DNA of 64,000 nt. Source: Planctomycetia bacterium (GTDB lineage: Bacteria > Planctomycetota > Phycisphaerae > UBA1845 > UTPLA1). This document shows positions 51,718-60,864 of this stretch, in pieces. The DNA lies in assembly GCA_015075745.1 (NCBI GenBank), contig JABTTW010000002.1, forward strand, positions 310,001 through 374,000, given 5' to 3'. The number at the start of each line of letters is the position of its first letter. Within the stretch, counting starts at the first letter, position 1. The translations under genes were made by a program, and so were the position numbers. Below the pieces are notes generated by a model. The model was given only the letters and a program-made list of their open reading frames with translations, was not told where the DNA came from and searched no databases.

Positions 51718-51749
51718 TGAGTCGTGGAGAGCATGACGGCGGTCGGCGC

Positions 51750-53825
51750 TTACCTGAGAAGGACGGGTTGAAACGCGGCGGGGTTCAATTCCATAACAGG
51801 AGCCACCTCAATCGTGATTTGATCGCCATAAAGAATGCCGGGCGTCCAGGCATCGGTGGGGATCGCACCGCGAGCAAAACGGAACGGCCCCCATCGGGTT
51901 TCCCCTGAGACGAGTCCGAAGCGATAGTCTTCGGAAATCGGCCCGGTGCATCGCCAGACGAGCCGGACCGTCGCGCGGCTCGATGGGCCGGTCGGCTTGA
52001 CTGACATCCCAACCAGCTCGACCCCTTCGCCGAGATCGATCCGGCGAGACGCCATCTCACTCGGCAACTCCGTCAACACGATTTCGCGGGCCAGCGGACT
52101 TTGCTCTTTCTGCTTCGACAACACGACCAAACTGTAGTCCGCGAAAATGGGCTGATAGGTTCCCGTCCGAATGGCACGGCTGAGGGCCGCACGCGGGAGA
52201 TGTTCGTCGATCACATCCGCCTCATGGACGATGACGAAGTCGCCCAGGCGTTCGTCGGCCGTGGTGTAAAGCCGATCGGCGTCGAGAAAATGTGCGGCAA
52301 TGCGATAGCTCGCGGTGACGGACGCGCTGGGCGGAATGAGTTCGCGTACGCGAGCGACTTGGGCGCTATCGGCGACGAGGGCCGGCGCGGCGAACGGCTC
52401 GGTTGGATTGTTCGTCAGCGGGCCAATGCCGAAGAACGCGTGGCAGAGCGCGGCGGCGACAAGCAGGCTCCAACCGGGCCGCATCGCGTTTGCTGAGTTC
52501 TGCCGGACCGGATCGGCCGCGCCCCTATGGCGCATCTCGACCCAGGATTCGATGGCGGCGAAGAAAAGAACGGGAATGGCTGGAACGTAATACTGGAAGC
52601 CGATGTTGTGCAGTTCTGGATTGGTCGTCAGCAGGGTTTCGAGAATGGCAGGCAGGGCAATAAGCGAAAAACGCCACGCCCGCAGCGGCAGGAAGGCTGT
52701 CGGAAGGAGCAGCGTTACCAGAAAGGATAGATTCGTGAGCAGCGCAGCCGTACTGGTGATGCCGACGTTTGAGAAATGAAAGCCGATGTGGGGATATGGT
52801 GCGCCGCGGTAGTGAGGAACGATGATGTAGATCGCGACAAGAAAATATGCGACCGCGGAGAGAATGACCGTTGCTCCGAGGGCGCGTCTTTTCGACACCA
52901 TCAACTGATAAGCACCCCAGGCGGCGACGGTGAGCGCGATGTCTTCACGGATGAGCATGGTCGAGAGCAGGATTACCGCACCGAGCATTGGGCGGCCGCA
53001 CTTTGCGACGGCAAAACCTGCAAAAAGCAGCGGCACGGCGAGGTAGGACTCGTGAAAGCCGTAGCCGTGGGCGATGGCGAGGCGTCCGTGAAAGGGAAGG
53101 AGGAGCCATGCGAGGCCGGAGAGGATTCCCGCGAGGTCGGAGTTCAATCTTTTGCGCGCGTACCACGCGACGATCAGGGCCGTCCCGTTGAGGCAGATCG
53201 GCGAAAGGGTGACGAGCAGGTGGAACGGAAATATGCCCAGCAAGACCGGCGGCACGAGCGCCCAGCTTGCCAGGAATGCATGTTCTCCGAGGAGGGAGCG
53301 GCCGAGCGAGTCGACCCAGAGGCCGCGGCCGATCGCGGCGTTGTGCAATGCTCGTGCGAACAGGCCGATGTCGTGATAGCCGAAGCTGAGATTTCGCCAG
53401 AGGTCGAATTGCATCCAGACATGGACGGCGGATACGCCGGCAACTGCTGCGAGAAGCAGCGGCCGCGCGGCGCGATGGCGTGAGACTTCGGATCGACCGA
53501 GACAGAACATCCACGTCAGAGCGGTCAGGAACGATATCCATGCGTAGAGCAGCCAGGGTGATTGTGGGCGGAGGAGGAATTGAATCACCGCCAATACGAG
53601 GCTGCCGATGGTCAGTGTCAGCGCGATGAGGGATCGGCTTGGCGTTGTGCGAAATTGGATAGATTCCGACTTCCAATAAACGGCCGCGGTCATGAAGCAC
53701 GGAAGCAAGACACCCGCCCAACGCCACGTGCCTCGCCAGTTGAGTGCGTGCTGTACTGGAAGGTATGCGAAGAGAGTGAAGGCAAGGATGCCAGCGAAAA
53801 CAGGTGCGAAGAACCTGATTGTCAT
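51750..53825 (-). CDS. DUF2079-like polytopic membrane protein
   Basis: A 691-residue protein with about 12 hydrophobic helices and a soluble C-terminal domain of ~150 residues. The DUF2079 pattern is recognisable in the first third: SFGYHDIGLFARALHNAA and GEHAFLASWALVPPVLLGIFP, that is D-x-G followed by a conserved H. DUF2079 proteins resemble GT-C glycosyltransferases, but no activity is established. The C-terminal domain is beta-rich (ELVGMSVKPTGPSSRATVRLVW). I use ATG 53825; the longer frame from 53933 would overlap the neighbouring gene. Confidence 0.75.
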   Translation of the reverse strand: MTIRFFAPVFAGILAFTLFAYLPVQHALNWRGTWRWAGVLLPCFMTAAVYWKSESIQFRTTPSRSLIALTLTIGSLVLAVIQFLLRPQSPWLLYAWISFLTALTWMFCLGRSEVSRHRAARPLLLAAVAGVSAVHVWMQFDLWRNLSFGYHDIGLFARALHNAAIGRGLWVDSLGRSLLGEHAFLASWALVPPVLLGIFPFHLLVTLSPICLNGTALIVAWYARKRLNSDLAGILSGLAWLLLPFHGRLAIAHGYGFHESYLAVPLLFAGFAVAKCGRPMLGAVILLSTMLIREDIALTVAAWGAYQLMVSKRRALGATVILSAVAYFLVAIYIIVPHYRGAPYPHIGFHFSNVGITSTAALLTNLSFLVTLLLPTAFLPLRAWRFSLIALPAILETLLTTNPELHNIGFQYYVPAIPVLFFAAIESWVEMRHRGAADPVRQNSANAMRPGWSLLVAAALCHAFFGIGPLTNNPTEPFAAPALVADSAQVARVRELIPPSASVTASYRIAAHFLDADRLYTTADERLGDFVIVHEADVIDEHLPRAALSRAIRTGTYQPIFADYSLVVLSKQKEQSPLAREIVLTELPSEMASRRIDLGEGVELVGMSVKPTGPSSRATVRLVWRCTGPISEDYRFGLVSGETRWGPFRFARGAIPTDAWTPGILYGDQITIEVAPVMELNPAAFQPVLLR

Positions 53826-53917
53826 AGACGGCCGCACGGGTTCGTTTACTGGAATCGTGCGATGTTGGAGTTTTCTATAGTCCCGATTGCACAAATGCAA
53901 TCGATCGCGGTGTCGAC

Positions 53918-55111
53918 TTATGGAACAAGACAATTCACGAAGGGCTGAACGTCCAGACCATCCGTCATACCGTCGAGGTTTACATCTGCACGATTTCGGT
54001 GACAGGCATCGCTATTTGTTCCAAGGAGAACGCCAACAAACGGAGTGATGTCGGCGGTATCCGCGACTTCGTCCCCATCAATGTCACCGCATAATTCGAG
54101 GTCGTAGGTTAAGTTGTCGTACCCGTCGGTCGAACCATAACGACAAAAGCCGAGGCCAACTCCTCCAAGCTCCATTGCGACAATTCGCTCACAATCTGGT
54201 AGTTCTATCCCCTGAAAATCCGCTCCCTGCCCGAAATCACAAACTTCGACACGACCAGACTGCCCGCAGACTCGCAGTTGAGGCTGACGTTCTCCAGAAA
54301 AACCATCGCTATCAATGTTGGCTCCCGCACGTATCACGGGTACCTGAAACTCAACTCGAATCGGTGGCCTAGGCTGTGGCAGTGCTGTATCAGTGATGAT
54401 CCGATTAGGAGCGCTAACAGCAAATTGGTTCGTGTCGACCTGGGTGTTAACAAAAAGCAGCCCGGGTATCTCATTCGACAGGTCCAAGCCATTCGGAAAA
54501 CTATCGAAGTCGATGACCTCAGCCATGACACTAAAATCAGCTAGTTCGATACAAGAAGCTTGGGGCGGCGTGGGGCATTCAAAGCCGAAGCCAAAACCCC
54601 AGTGACTGTCACATACTGGAATAGTCCCACAGTTTGTAGAAAACGGAAAAGAATTTCCTGATGTTGAATCGAAGACGCAAAGGCAAACATCGAAAGGATA
54701 GAAAACATTTACAAGACCAGACCCGGCAACGACTGCGCTATAGCCATCACAATCAGCCGCGTTAATCGCGGCCGCAATCGAAGTAGCCATCGCATCGAAA
54801 TTCGCTTGATTACATGAGACCGTTGCCGAACAGGATACTACTCCACATCCACCTCCTATGGGAACACCACAGGGTCCAATCGGATCTGAAACACATGAGA
54901 CGAATGAGAACGTCACATTGCCCGATTCGGGCATCGGGCTGCTGAAGCCAATGGAAATCTGAATCCCTTGTTGAAACGAGTCATCAGCTAGACAAATTGA
55001 CGATGAAATCCCGCTTCCATACTGCGACGAAACCAGAGACATGAGCACGGCCATCCGGCGTAATGAGAATGAAATTCGATTAGAAGCTTCTCGTGCTTGG
55101 ATCGTTCTCAT
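53918..55111 (-). CDS. Secreted protein with dockerin-like C-terminus, A+T-rich
   Basis: A 397-residue exported protein. After a signal region comes a Cys-rich segment (GCGVVSCSATVSCNQ), then a beta-sandwich-like region containing DFDSFPNGLDL and NLTYDLEL, and a terminal dockerin-like pair (GDIDGDEVADTADITP and ADVNLDGMTDGLDVQ). The gene is clearly richer in A+T than its neighbours and has a classic AAGGAG seven bases before the ATG, both signs of recent acquisition. Function is unknown; a surface or cell-matrix role is likely. Confidence 0.72.
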   Translation of the reverse strand: MRTIQAREASNRISFSLRRMAVLMSLVSSQYGSGISSSICLADDSFQQGIQISIGFSSPMPESGNVTFSFVSCVSDPIGPCGVPIGGGCGVVSCSATVSCNQANFDAMATSIAAAINAADCDGYSAVVAGSGLVNVFYPFDVCLCVFDSTSGNSFPFSTNCGTIPVCDSHWGFGFGFECPTPPQASCIELADFSVMAEVIDFDSFPNGLDLSNEIPGLLFVNTQVDTNQFAVSAPNRIITDTALPQPRPPIRVEFQVPVIRAGANIDSDGFSGERQPQLRVCGQSGRVEVCDFGQGADFQGIELPDCERIVAMELGGVGLGFCRYGSTDGYDNLTYDLELCGDIDGDEVADTADITPFVGVLLGTNSDACHRNRADVNLDGMTDGLDVQPFVNCLVP

Positions 55112-56010
55112 TTAATTCTCCTTTTTCTTGACTTGACGAACCCGGTCGGCTGCCCAATCACGGAGAATATCGACAACAATGAGGCGAGGTCAAGGCCTAC
55201 TTCAACCATTATCGAACTTATGACCGACGCCGAAATCGGCCCGTTCGGCTCCCAGCTCCTTTCCGATTGACCCTCACTACCGGGTCCCCCTCCAGCCCAA
55301 CGATCATATCAACGCGCCGCCCATTTCGTCAGTACCTCCACACAGCTGCCAGCGCGCACGGTGAGCAAGTCTACTATAGTGAGGGAACATTGCCGCCGCT
55401 GACTTGACCGGTGCCACATGCCAGACACATTGACTCGAAGCCAACGTTGCTCCCTCCGGCATTTTTCCCGCCGTTCTCGCTTGTGCTCCCCCCTACCGTT
55501 TCTCCATTCCTCAGCCCGTTTTTCACCCAAATTGCACGCCGCCCCAAGTCCTACCTGCCAAACAACTTGCAATCGCCCGCGAGAACTTTTTTCGCCTATT
55601 GTCACCTTGCCAATCCGGTCCTTTTTGCATCCCTATCCGTCTGAAGGGCCGTTCGTCTTGAGTGCTTTTTGGCAAGAGACGCGACGCGCGGCGCTCCCCG
55701 TCGGCGTCGCTGCCTCGGCGTTCACACTCGCTGCCTCGGCCCCTGAAACCCTTCGCCCATCACTCGCTTTTTCACCAGAAGGGCGAAACGCCCCAACACG
55801 TGCCCGCCACTACGCTTGGCACGATTTCCAAGAGCGTTGTGTCACCTTATGTCACCTTCGTTTTGCGCTCGTCCCAGCGCCAGAAAAGCCGTCTGCGAGC
55901 CCTTCGGCGCGGCGGTTTCGACCTTTGGCTCCGGAGCTTATAGAATCCCATCCGGCCCCGATGGATGCGGGGCGACGCGCAACACGAATTGCCTACAAGA
56001 GGTGTGAGCC
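55112..56010. other. 0.9-kb gene-free region
   Basis: Holds dispersed element copy 3 on the minus strand (55350-55858). A 200-codon open frame here (55418-56020) is created by the repeat and is not supported as a gene. I see nothing in 55112-55349 beyond the upstream ribosome binding site of the dockerin gene. Confidence 0.6.
55350..55858 (-). repeat. Dispersed non-coding element, copy 3 (long form)
   Basis: Read on the minus strand it starts AAGGTGACATAAGGTGACAC (55858 downwards), has the middle motif AAGGTGACAATAGGCGAAAA at 55608-55589, and ends CTTGCTCACCGTGCGCGC near 55369-55352. Order and spacing match copy 1. Confidence 0.75.
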
Positions 56011-57423
56011 ATGGTCGTAGGGGAACTCAGTCAGGAAGTTGATCTACTCGTCATCGGCGGCGGGCCGGGTGGTTATGTGGCGGCGCTGGCGGCGGCGGAC
56101 CACGGGATTGCGACGGCGCTGGTGGAAAAGGCCGAGGTGCCGGGCGGGGTTTGTCTCCGCGAGGGGTGCATCCCCAGCAAGGCGCTGCTGCACGTGGCCA
56201 AGATCATCAACGAGGCTTCGCACGCCGAGGCCTTCGGGATCAGCTTCAGCAAGCCGCAGACCGACGTGACGCGGCTTCGCGACTGGAAGAACGGCGTGAT
56301 CCGCAAGCTGGCGGGCGGGGTGAAGCAACTGCTCGCCGGGCGGAAAGTGGACTACATCACCGGCGAGGCCTACTTCGAAGACTCCAAGACGGTTCGCATC
56401 GAGGGTGGCGAGGTCTCACGCATCAAGTTCAAGCATTGCATTATCGCCAGCGGCTCGCGGGCCAAGATGCTGCCGGAATCGGTGATGCCGCGCGAGCTTT
56501 GCTGGGACGCGGCCGACGCACTGAAGGTGCAGGAGATCCCCCGAAAGCTGCTGGTCATCGGCGGCGGGTACATCGGGCTGGAACTGGGGCAGGTCTATGC
56601 GGCGCTGGGCAGCGAGGTGACGGTGCTGGAGGCGCTGCCGAACATTCTCGCCGGGGCGGACCCGGACCTGGCCAAGCCGTTGATCGCCAAGCTGAATAAG
56701 CAGATGAAGGCGATCATCACCGGGGCGACTCTGAAGGGGGCCAAGAAGAGCGGCTCGGGCGTGGCGATCACCTACGAACTCGACGGCTCGCAGAAGACGG
56801 AGGAGTTTGACCGGGTGCTCGTCTCGGTCGGACGCCGGCCGAACAGCGACACCCTCGGCCTGGAGAATACGCAGGTCAAGGTGAACGATCGCGGGTTCAT
56901 CGAGGTGGACCCCTCGCGGCGAACGACGGACAAGCGCATCTACGCCATCGGCGACGTGGCGGGCGACCCCATGCTGGCGCACAAGGCGATGCGCGAGGGG
57001 AAGGTGGCGGCGGAGGCGATCGCGGGCAAGCCGAGCGTCTTCGACCCGGCGTGCATTCCGGCGGTGGTGTATACCGATCCGGAAGTGGCGTGGTGCGGCG
57101 TAACCGAGGCGGAGGCGGCCAAGCAGGGGCTGAACGTGAAGGTGACGAAGTCGCCGTGGGCGGCGTCGGGCCGGGCCGTGTCGATGGGTCGCACCGAGGG
57201 ATTGACCAAGATGATCTTCGACGCCGATACGCAGCGGCTGCTGGGCGTGGGCATCGTGGGCGTGCATGCGGGCGACCTCATCTCTGAAGGTGTGCTGGCG
57301 ATGGAGATGGCGGCGGTGGCGGAAGACATCGCCGTGGCGATTCACCCGCACCCGGCGACGAGCGAGACGCTGGGCGAGGCAGCGGAGGCGATGTTCGGGA
57401 ATGCGATCCACGGGGCGCATTAA
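56011..57423 (+). CDS. lpd: Dihydrolipoyl dehydrogenase
   Basis: A 470-residue FAD disulfide reductase. FAD loop VIGGGPGGYVAA (residues 14-25), redox pair GGVCLREGCIPSKAL (Cys48, Cys53), NAD loop VIGGGYIGLELGQ, second FAD motif YAIGDVAGDPMLAHKA, and the catalytic HPHPATSE near the end. It reoxidises lipoamide in 2-oxoacid dehydrogenase or glycine-cleavage complexes. No E1, E2 or gcv gene is in the window. AGAGGTG lies before the ATG. Confidence 0.95.
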   Translation: MVVGELSQEVDLLVIGGGPGGYVAALAAADHGIATALVEKAEVPGGVCLREGCIPSKALLHVAKIINEASHAEAFGISFSKPQTDVTRLRDWKNGVIRKLAGGVKQLLAGRKVDYITGEAYFEDSKTVRIEGGEVSRIKFKHCIIASGSRAKMLPESVMPRELCWDAADALKVQEIPRKLLVIGGGYIGLELGQVYAALGSEVTVLEALPNILAGADPDLAKPLIAKLNKQMKAIITGATLKGAKKSGSGVAITYELDGSQKTEEFDRVLVSVGRRPNSDTLGLENTQVKVNDRGFIEVDPSRRTTDKRIYAIGDVAGDPMLAHKAMREGKVAAEAIAGKPSVFDPACIPAVVYTDPEVAWCGVTEAEAAKQGLNVKVTKSPWAASGRAVSMGRTEGLTKMIFDADTQRLLGVGIVGVHAGDLISEGVLAMEMAAVAEDIAVAIHPHPATSETLGEAAEAMFGNAIHGAH

Positions 57424-57472
57424 GAGCGCTATTGTGCGAACGAAGCGTTCTCGTTTGTCATTATTCAAGCCA

Positions 57473-57640
57473 TACGCACGGGCCGGAGGCCCATGCTACC
57501 CTTTTGCGCGGGCGCCAGGTGTATCTGTCGCGCAGGAGATACGCACGGGCCGGAGGCCCATGCTACCCTATTGCGTGGGCGCACAGGTGTACCTGTCGCG
57601 CAGGAGATACGGACGGGCCGGAGGCCTATGCTACCCATTA
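57473..57640 (+). repeat. 2.5 tandem copies of a 67/68-bp palindrome-rich repeat
   Basis: Units start at 57473, 57540 and 57608 with ACGGGCCGGAGGCCYATGCT, followed in the first two by CAGGTGTAYCTGTCGCGCAG. The third stops at the 3' end of the next minus-strand gene, overlapping its stop codon. A related GGGCCATGCTACCC occurs at the very start of the window (about 6-19). Confidence 0.85.
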
Positions 57641-59104
57641 TGGGGTGAGGCGCTGGAGGATCAGGAACTGGTCGAGGGTGATTCCGTCGCGGTCGAGGGG
57701 GGCGACGATGTCGAGGAGGCCGTCGGCGTTGATGTCGGCAAAGGCGCATCGGCCGATGTTGGCGACGGGATTGGTCCCGGTGATGGTGAAGGGCTGCCAG
57801 TAATCCTGCACATCGGCGCGCGGCTGAAAGCCGACCATGTTGCCGTTGGCGGTGACGAAACAGTCGAGCCGGCCATCGAGATTCAAGTCGACGACCTGCA
57901 CCTGATTCATCGAAGCGCCCTGATTCAACTCGCCGAGGTTGTAGACGCGCCAAGGGAAGCCCTGAAGGCGGACGAGGCCCGGTCCGGGATTCTCGAACCA
58001 CTGAATAACGCGAAGCTGCTGGAAACCGCTGACGACGTCGATATCGCCGTCGCCGTCGATGTCACCGACGGAGACGAAGTCTGCGCCGGGGGTCTGGGCG
58101 TCGTCGGGCGGGGATAACTGGCGCTGTTCGCCGACGATGTTTCCGACCCAGTTTCCGGCGGCGACGGCGGCGGCGCCGGACTCGGCGAGCGGATTGATGA
58201 GCCAGCGGATGTTGCTGGAGAGCGCGGTCGGGAATGTCGCGACGACGTCGAGATCGCCGTCCTGATCGATATCGGCGAGCTCCAACTGCTTGAAGGGCGG
58301 GGCCTCGGTGATGATCGGGAAGGTGGTGACGTTGTCGGGGCCGAGCCAGGCGGCGGAATTGCGGGCGGCGCCGGGGCCGGGATTGGGGAAGAGGTAAATG
58401 CGCTTGGTGGGATTATTTCCTGCGGCGACTTCATTGGAGCCGAGGACGACGTCCGGGCCGTTCTGGCCGTCCATGTCGCCGACGGCGAAGTCGGTCAAGC
58501 CGGTGGCGTCGTTGGGAAGGGTGAAGGTGGCGTTGATAAGGACCTGCTGCCAGGCGATGGCATCGGCGGGATCGGGCGGGGCGAAGAGCAGGACGACGGC
58601 GCCGCGCTTGGTGGCGCCGGCGACGGGAATGATGCCGGTATCGTTGACGAGGACGGCGATGTCGAGGCGGCCGTCCTGATCGAAGTCGGCGACCTGAACG
58701 TCGTACATGATGGAGATGGGCACTTCGCCGGCGATGGAGAGGGTGTTGAAATTATCCGTGCCGGGGGTGCGCTGGTGAATCTGCACGGGCTGGCTCTCGG
58801 CGGAACCGGAGACGAAGTCGATCAGGCCGTCGTTGTTGAGATCGGCGGAGACGATGACGCGAGCGCCGGCGGTCGCTTCGAGGACGGGATCGAGCTGACG
58901 CGCGAAGAACAGCGGACCGGGGACGGCGGCGGGCTGGGTAGTTGAGACGCCGCCGGTACCCGTGGTGCCTGAGCCGGCCGATGAGCCGCCGGGGCCGAAC
59001 AAGCCACCGGGGCCGAAGATCAGTTGCAGCTCGACGCAGCCGGTGGATAACAACGCGGAAAGTGAAAGCGCGAACAACAGGACGAACTTCGCGGGCGGGC
59101 GCAT
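57638..59104 (-). CDS. FG-GAP/VCBS-repeat lipoprotein
   Basis: A 488-residue lipoprotein with lipobox LLSTGC near residue 24 and a Gly/Ser-rich linker. The body has at least seven FG-GAP/VCBS-like calcium loops: ADLNNDGLIDFV, ADFDQDGRLDIAV, GDMDGQNGPDVV, ADIDQDGDLDVVA, GDIDGDGDIDVV, VDLNLDGRLDCFV and ADINADGLLDIVA, suggesting a seven-bladed propeller. A surface binding role is likely. GGGAGG upstream fixes ATG 59104. It forms a minus-strand block with the two genes upstream. Confidence 0.85.
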   Translation of the reverse strand: MRPPAKFVLLFALSLSALLSTGCVELQLIFGPGGLFGPGGSSAGSGTTGTGGVSTTQPAAVPGPLFFARQLDPVLEATAGARVIVSADLNNDGLIDFVSGSAESQPVQIHQRTPGTDNFNTLSIAGEVPISIMYDVQVADFDQDGRLDIAVLVNDTGIIPVAGATKRGAVVLLFAPPDPADAIAWQQVLINATFTLPNDATGLTDFAVGDMDGQNGPDVVLGSNEVAAGNNPTKRIYLFPNPGPGAARNSAAWLGPDNVTTFPIITEAPPFKQLELADIDQDGDLDVVATFPTALSSNIRWLINPLAESGAAAVAAGNWVGNIVGEQRQLSPPDDAQTPGADFVSVGDIDGDGDIDVVSGFQQLRVIQWFENPGPGLVRLQGFPWRVYNLGELNQGASMNQVQVVDLNLDGRLDCFVTANGNMVGFQPRADVQDYWQPFTITGTNPVANIGRCAFADINADGLLDIVAPLDRDGITLDQFLILQRLTP

Positions 59105-59212
59105 GTCTTCCTCCCTCTCAGAAGGTCCCCCATTTTCAACTTCGCGGTTCGCTGACCGCGAGAAAGCAAGGCCGCTGATCATCGCCGCCGCGCCCCGCAC
59201 GGCGATGACTCG

Positions 59213-60586
59213 TCAGGAACCGACGACGGGCAGCGAGACGCCGCCGGAACCGTTGGGCTTGTCGCCCGATTCGGCAGGTGCGGCGATCGACGCGGCGGCC
59301 GTGGCGTCGTCGTCGAGATAAACATCTTCGACGTCGGTCATGTCCACCTCTCGACGAAGGAGGAGGTAGATATTTGTATTGGCGCAGAAGAAGTAGCTCA
59401 TGGCGTATGCGCCGACGATTCCCCAGACGCCGTAGATCCAGCACTTGAAGAAGAACTGGGCGAAGGCGCTCATTCCGGCAAGCTCGACCTCGCCAAAGGA
59501 ACCGTAGAACGTCGTTTCGCCGGTGAGGGCGGGTGTCTGCCAGATGGCGTTGAGCTTGGAGACGTTTTGCGAGGACTCGGAAGCCAGGGAGGGGCTGCCC
59601 CAATTCATGGAGAAGCCGAGGAAGAGATGGGCTACCCACAAGGCGAGGCGGGCGACGAGCTTTATGAACGCAAGGCAGACGGCGCCGTGGGCCATGACGC
59701 AGAGGTAATAAACGGCTGTGCGCCACGGGCGATAGAAGACATAAGAGTGCAGCCGTCCGAGCGGATCGAAGCAGTCCGACCCCTCCACCGCGATGTTCGG
59801 ATATATCAGGCCGAAGGCGCCGACGAGGCCGATGGCGAAGAGTGCGACGGCGATGCCGAGGAGGATCGCAATCGGAAGCAGGAAGATGCCGACGATGACC
59901 TCGCCGATGTAGGGGATCCAGCCGATCAGGCCCATCAGGAAGATGGAAGCGCCGGCGAAAAGGGCGATGCTGATGGGCAACAAGGGAGCCATGACAAAGC
60001 TGAGCCACCTGCTCCACGCGAAGGACATTGCCTCGGCGATAGTGATCCGCTCCTGGCGAGCGGCGTCGAGGGCCGCGGCGCGCGAGATGGCGCCGCCAAA
60101 GAGGGCCCAAATCTTGAGCGAGCCGATCACGAAGAACAGGGCGTAGACCGGATGGAGAGAGACCAGCCAGATCAGGGTGAGGACGAAGTTGCGAAGGCCC
60201 GCGAGAAATGCGTCGGGGCTGACGGAGAGGACGGCGGAGATCAGTTGATTGACGGAGGTGAGGAGGTGACTGAGGAGAACGGCGAAGACGCCGGATCGCT
60301 CCGCGTCGCTTCCGAGAGACTTGATCCATTCGAGAGTTTCGGGGCGGTTGCCGCCACTGGCGACGAAAATGGCGGCCTCAGTCATGCCGACGCCGACGGC
60401 GACCTTGTGAGAAGTGACCCAGACGAGGTCGAGCAGACGGCCCCAACTATAGGTCAGGACGACGCCGCAGAACGAGAGGATGAGTTTGTTGATATTGTTG
60501 GCGTGACGAAAACTCGAAAAGAGTCGCTTGAACCCGAACTGCTCGGCCCAAGTCGGCTGCCTGTCAACCGGGCTTGCCTCGGACAT
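59213..60586 (-). CDS. Polytopic membrane protein, unknown function
   Basis: A 457-residue protein with about seven hydrophobic helices (for instance LNKLILSFCGVVLTYSWG-like N-terminal helix, IWLVSLHPVYALFFVIG, ISIALFAGASIFLMGLIGW, GIAVALFAIGLVGAFGLIY). It also has ARQERITIAEAMSFAWSRW in a loop, and an acidic C-terminal tail (DVEDVYLDDDATAAAS). No transporter or enzyme motif is recognised. It lies between two surface-protein genes on the same strand, so it may help their export or anchoring; this is a guess. Confidence 0.65.
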   Translation of the reverse strand: MSEASPVDRQPTWAEQFGFKRLFSSFRHANNINKLILSFCGVVLTYSWGRLLDLVWVTSHKVAVGVGMTEAAIFVASGGNRPETLEWIKSLGSDAERSGVFAVLLSHLLTSVNQLISAVLSVSPDAFLAGLRNFVLTLIWLVSLHPVYALFFVIGSLKIWALFGGAISRAAALDAARQERITIAEAMSFAWSRWLSFVMAPLLPISIALFAGASIFLMGLIGWIPYIGEVIVGIFLLPIAILLGIAVALFAIGLVGAFGLIYPNIAVEGSDCFDPLGRLHSYVFYRPWRTAVYYLCVMAHGAVCLAFIKLVARLALWVAHLFLGFSMNWGSPSLASESSQNVSKLNAIWQTPALTGETTFYGSFGEVELAGMSAFAQFFFKCWIYGVWGIVGAYAMSYFFCANTNIYLLLRREVDMTDVEDVYLDDDATAAASIAAPAESGDKPNGSGGVSLPVVGS

Positions 60587-60864
60587 GGAGGAATCCTTTC
60601 TCTGCGGTGTCTCGTCAGGGCGAACGGATTGCCTCGGCTCGCGAGCAATGACCGCGGCGACACGAGCCGTCAGATCGCACCCAATCGTCGGCGGGCATTA
60701 TAGATGGCAACGCCGACTCATCAAGCATCCCGCGCGGCGCATGTGGGCGCTTGGGGGTTTGCGGCTGAAACGGCGATCTCGGCACTGGGTGGATGCCACG
60801 GCGGCACTTGGAATGTGAATTGCCAGTTTTGTCGCTTATGGAAGACTGAGCGGACAGGCGTGGG

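Larger units (their letters stand above)
50461..51749. other. 1.3-kb region of mobile-element debris
   Basis: No intact gene. It contains a DDE-transposase fragment (about 50860-51006), a palindrome related to those at 36880 and 48750, an IS3-family 3' remnant (51107-51318), a detached cysC 3' end (51308-51411) and dispersed element copy 2 (51445-51717). Confidence 0.7.

Noticed and set aside
55418..56020. A 200-codon frame before lpd
   Set aside because: It lies entirely over dispersed element copy 3 and overlaps the lpd start; composition is Arg/Ser/Pro-rich.
57473..57640. Possible short CRISPR-like array
   Set aside because: The whole 67/68-bp unit repeats, including what would be spacers, and there are only 2.5 units and no cas genes.
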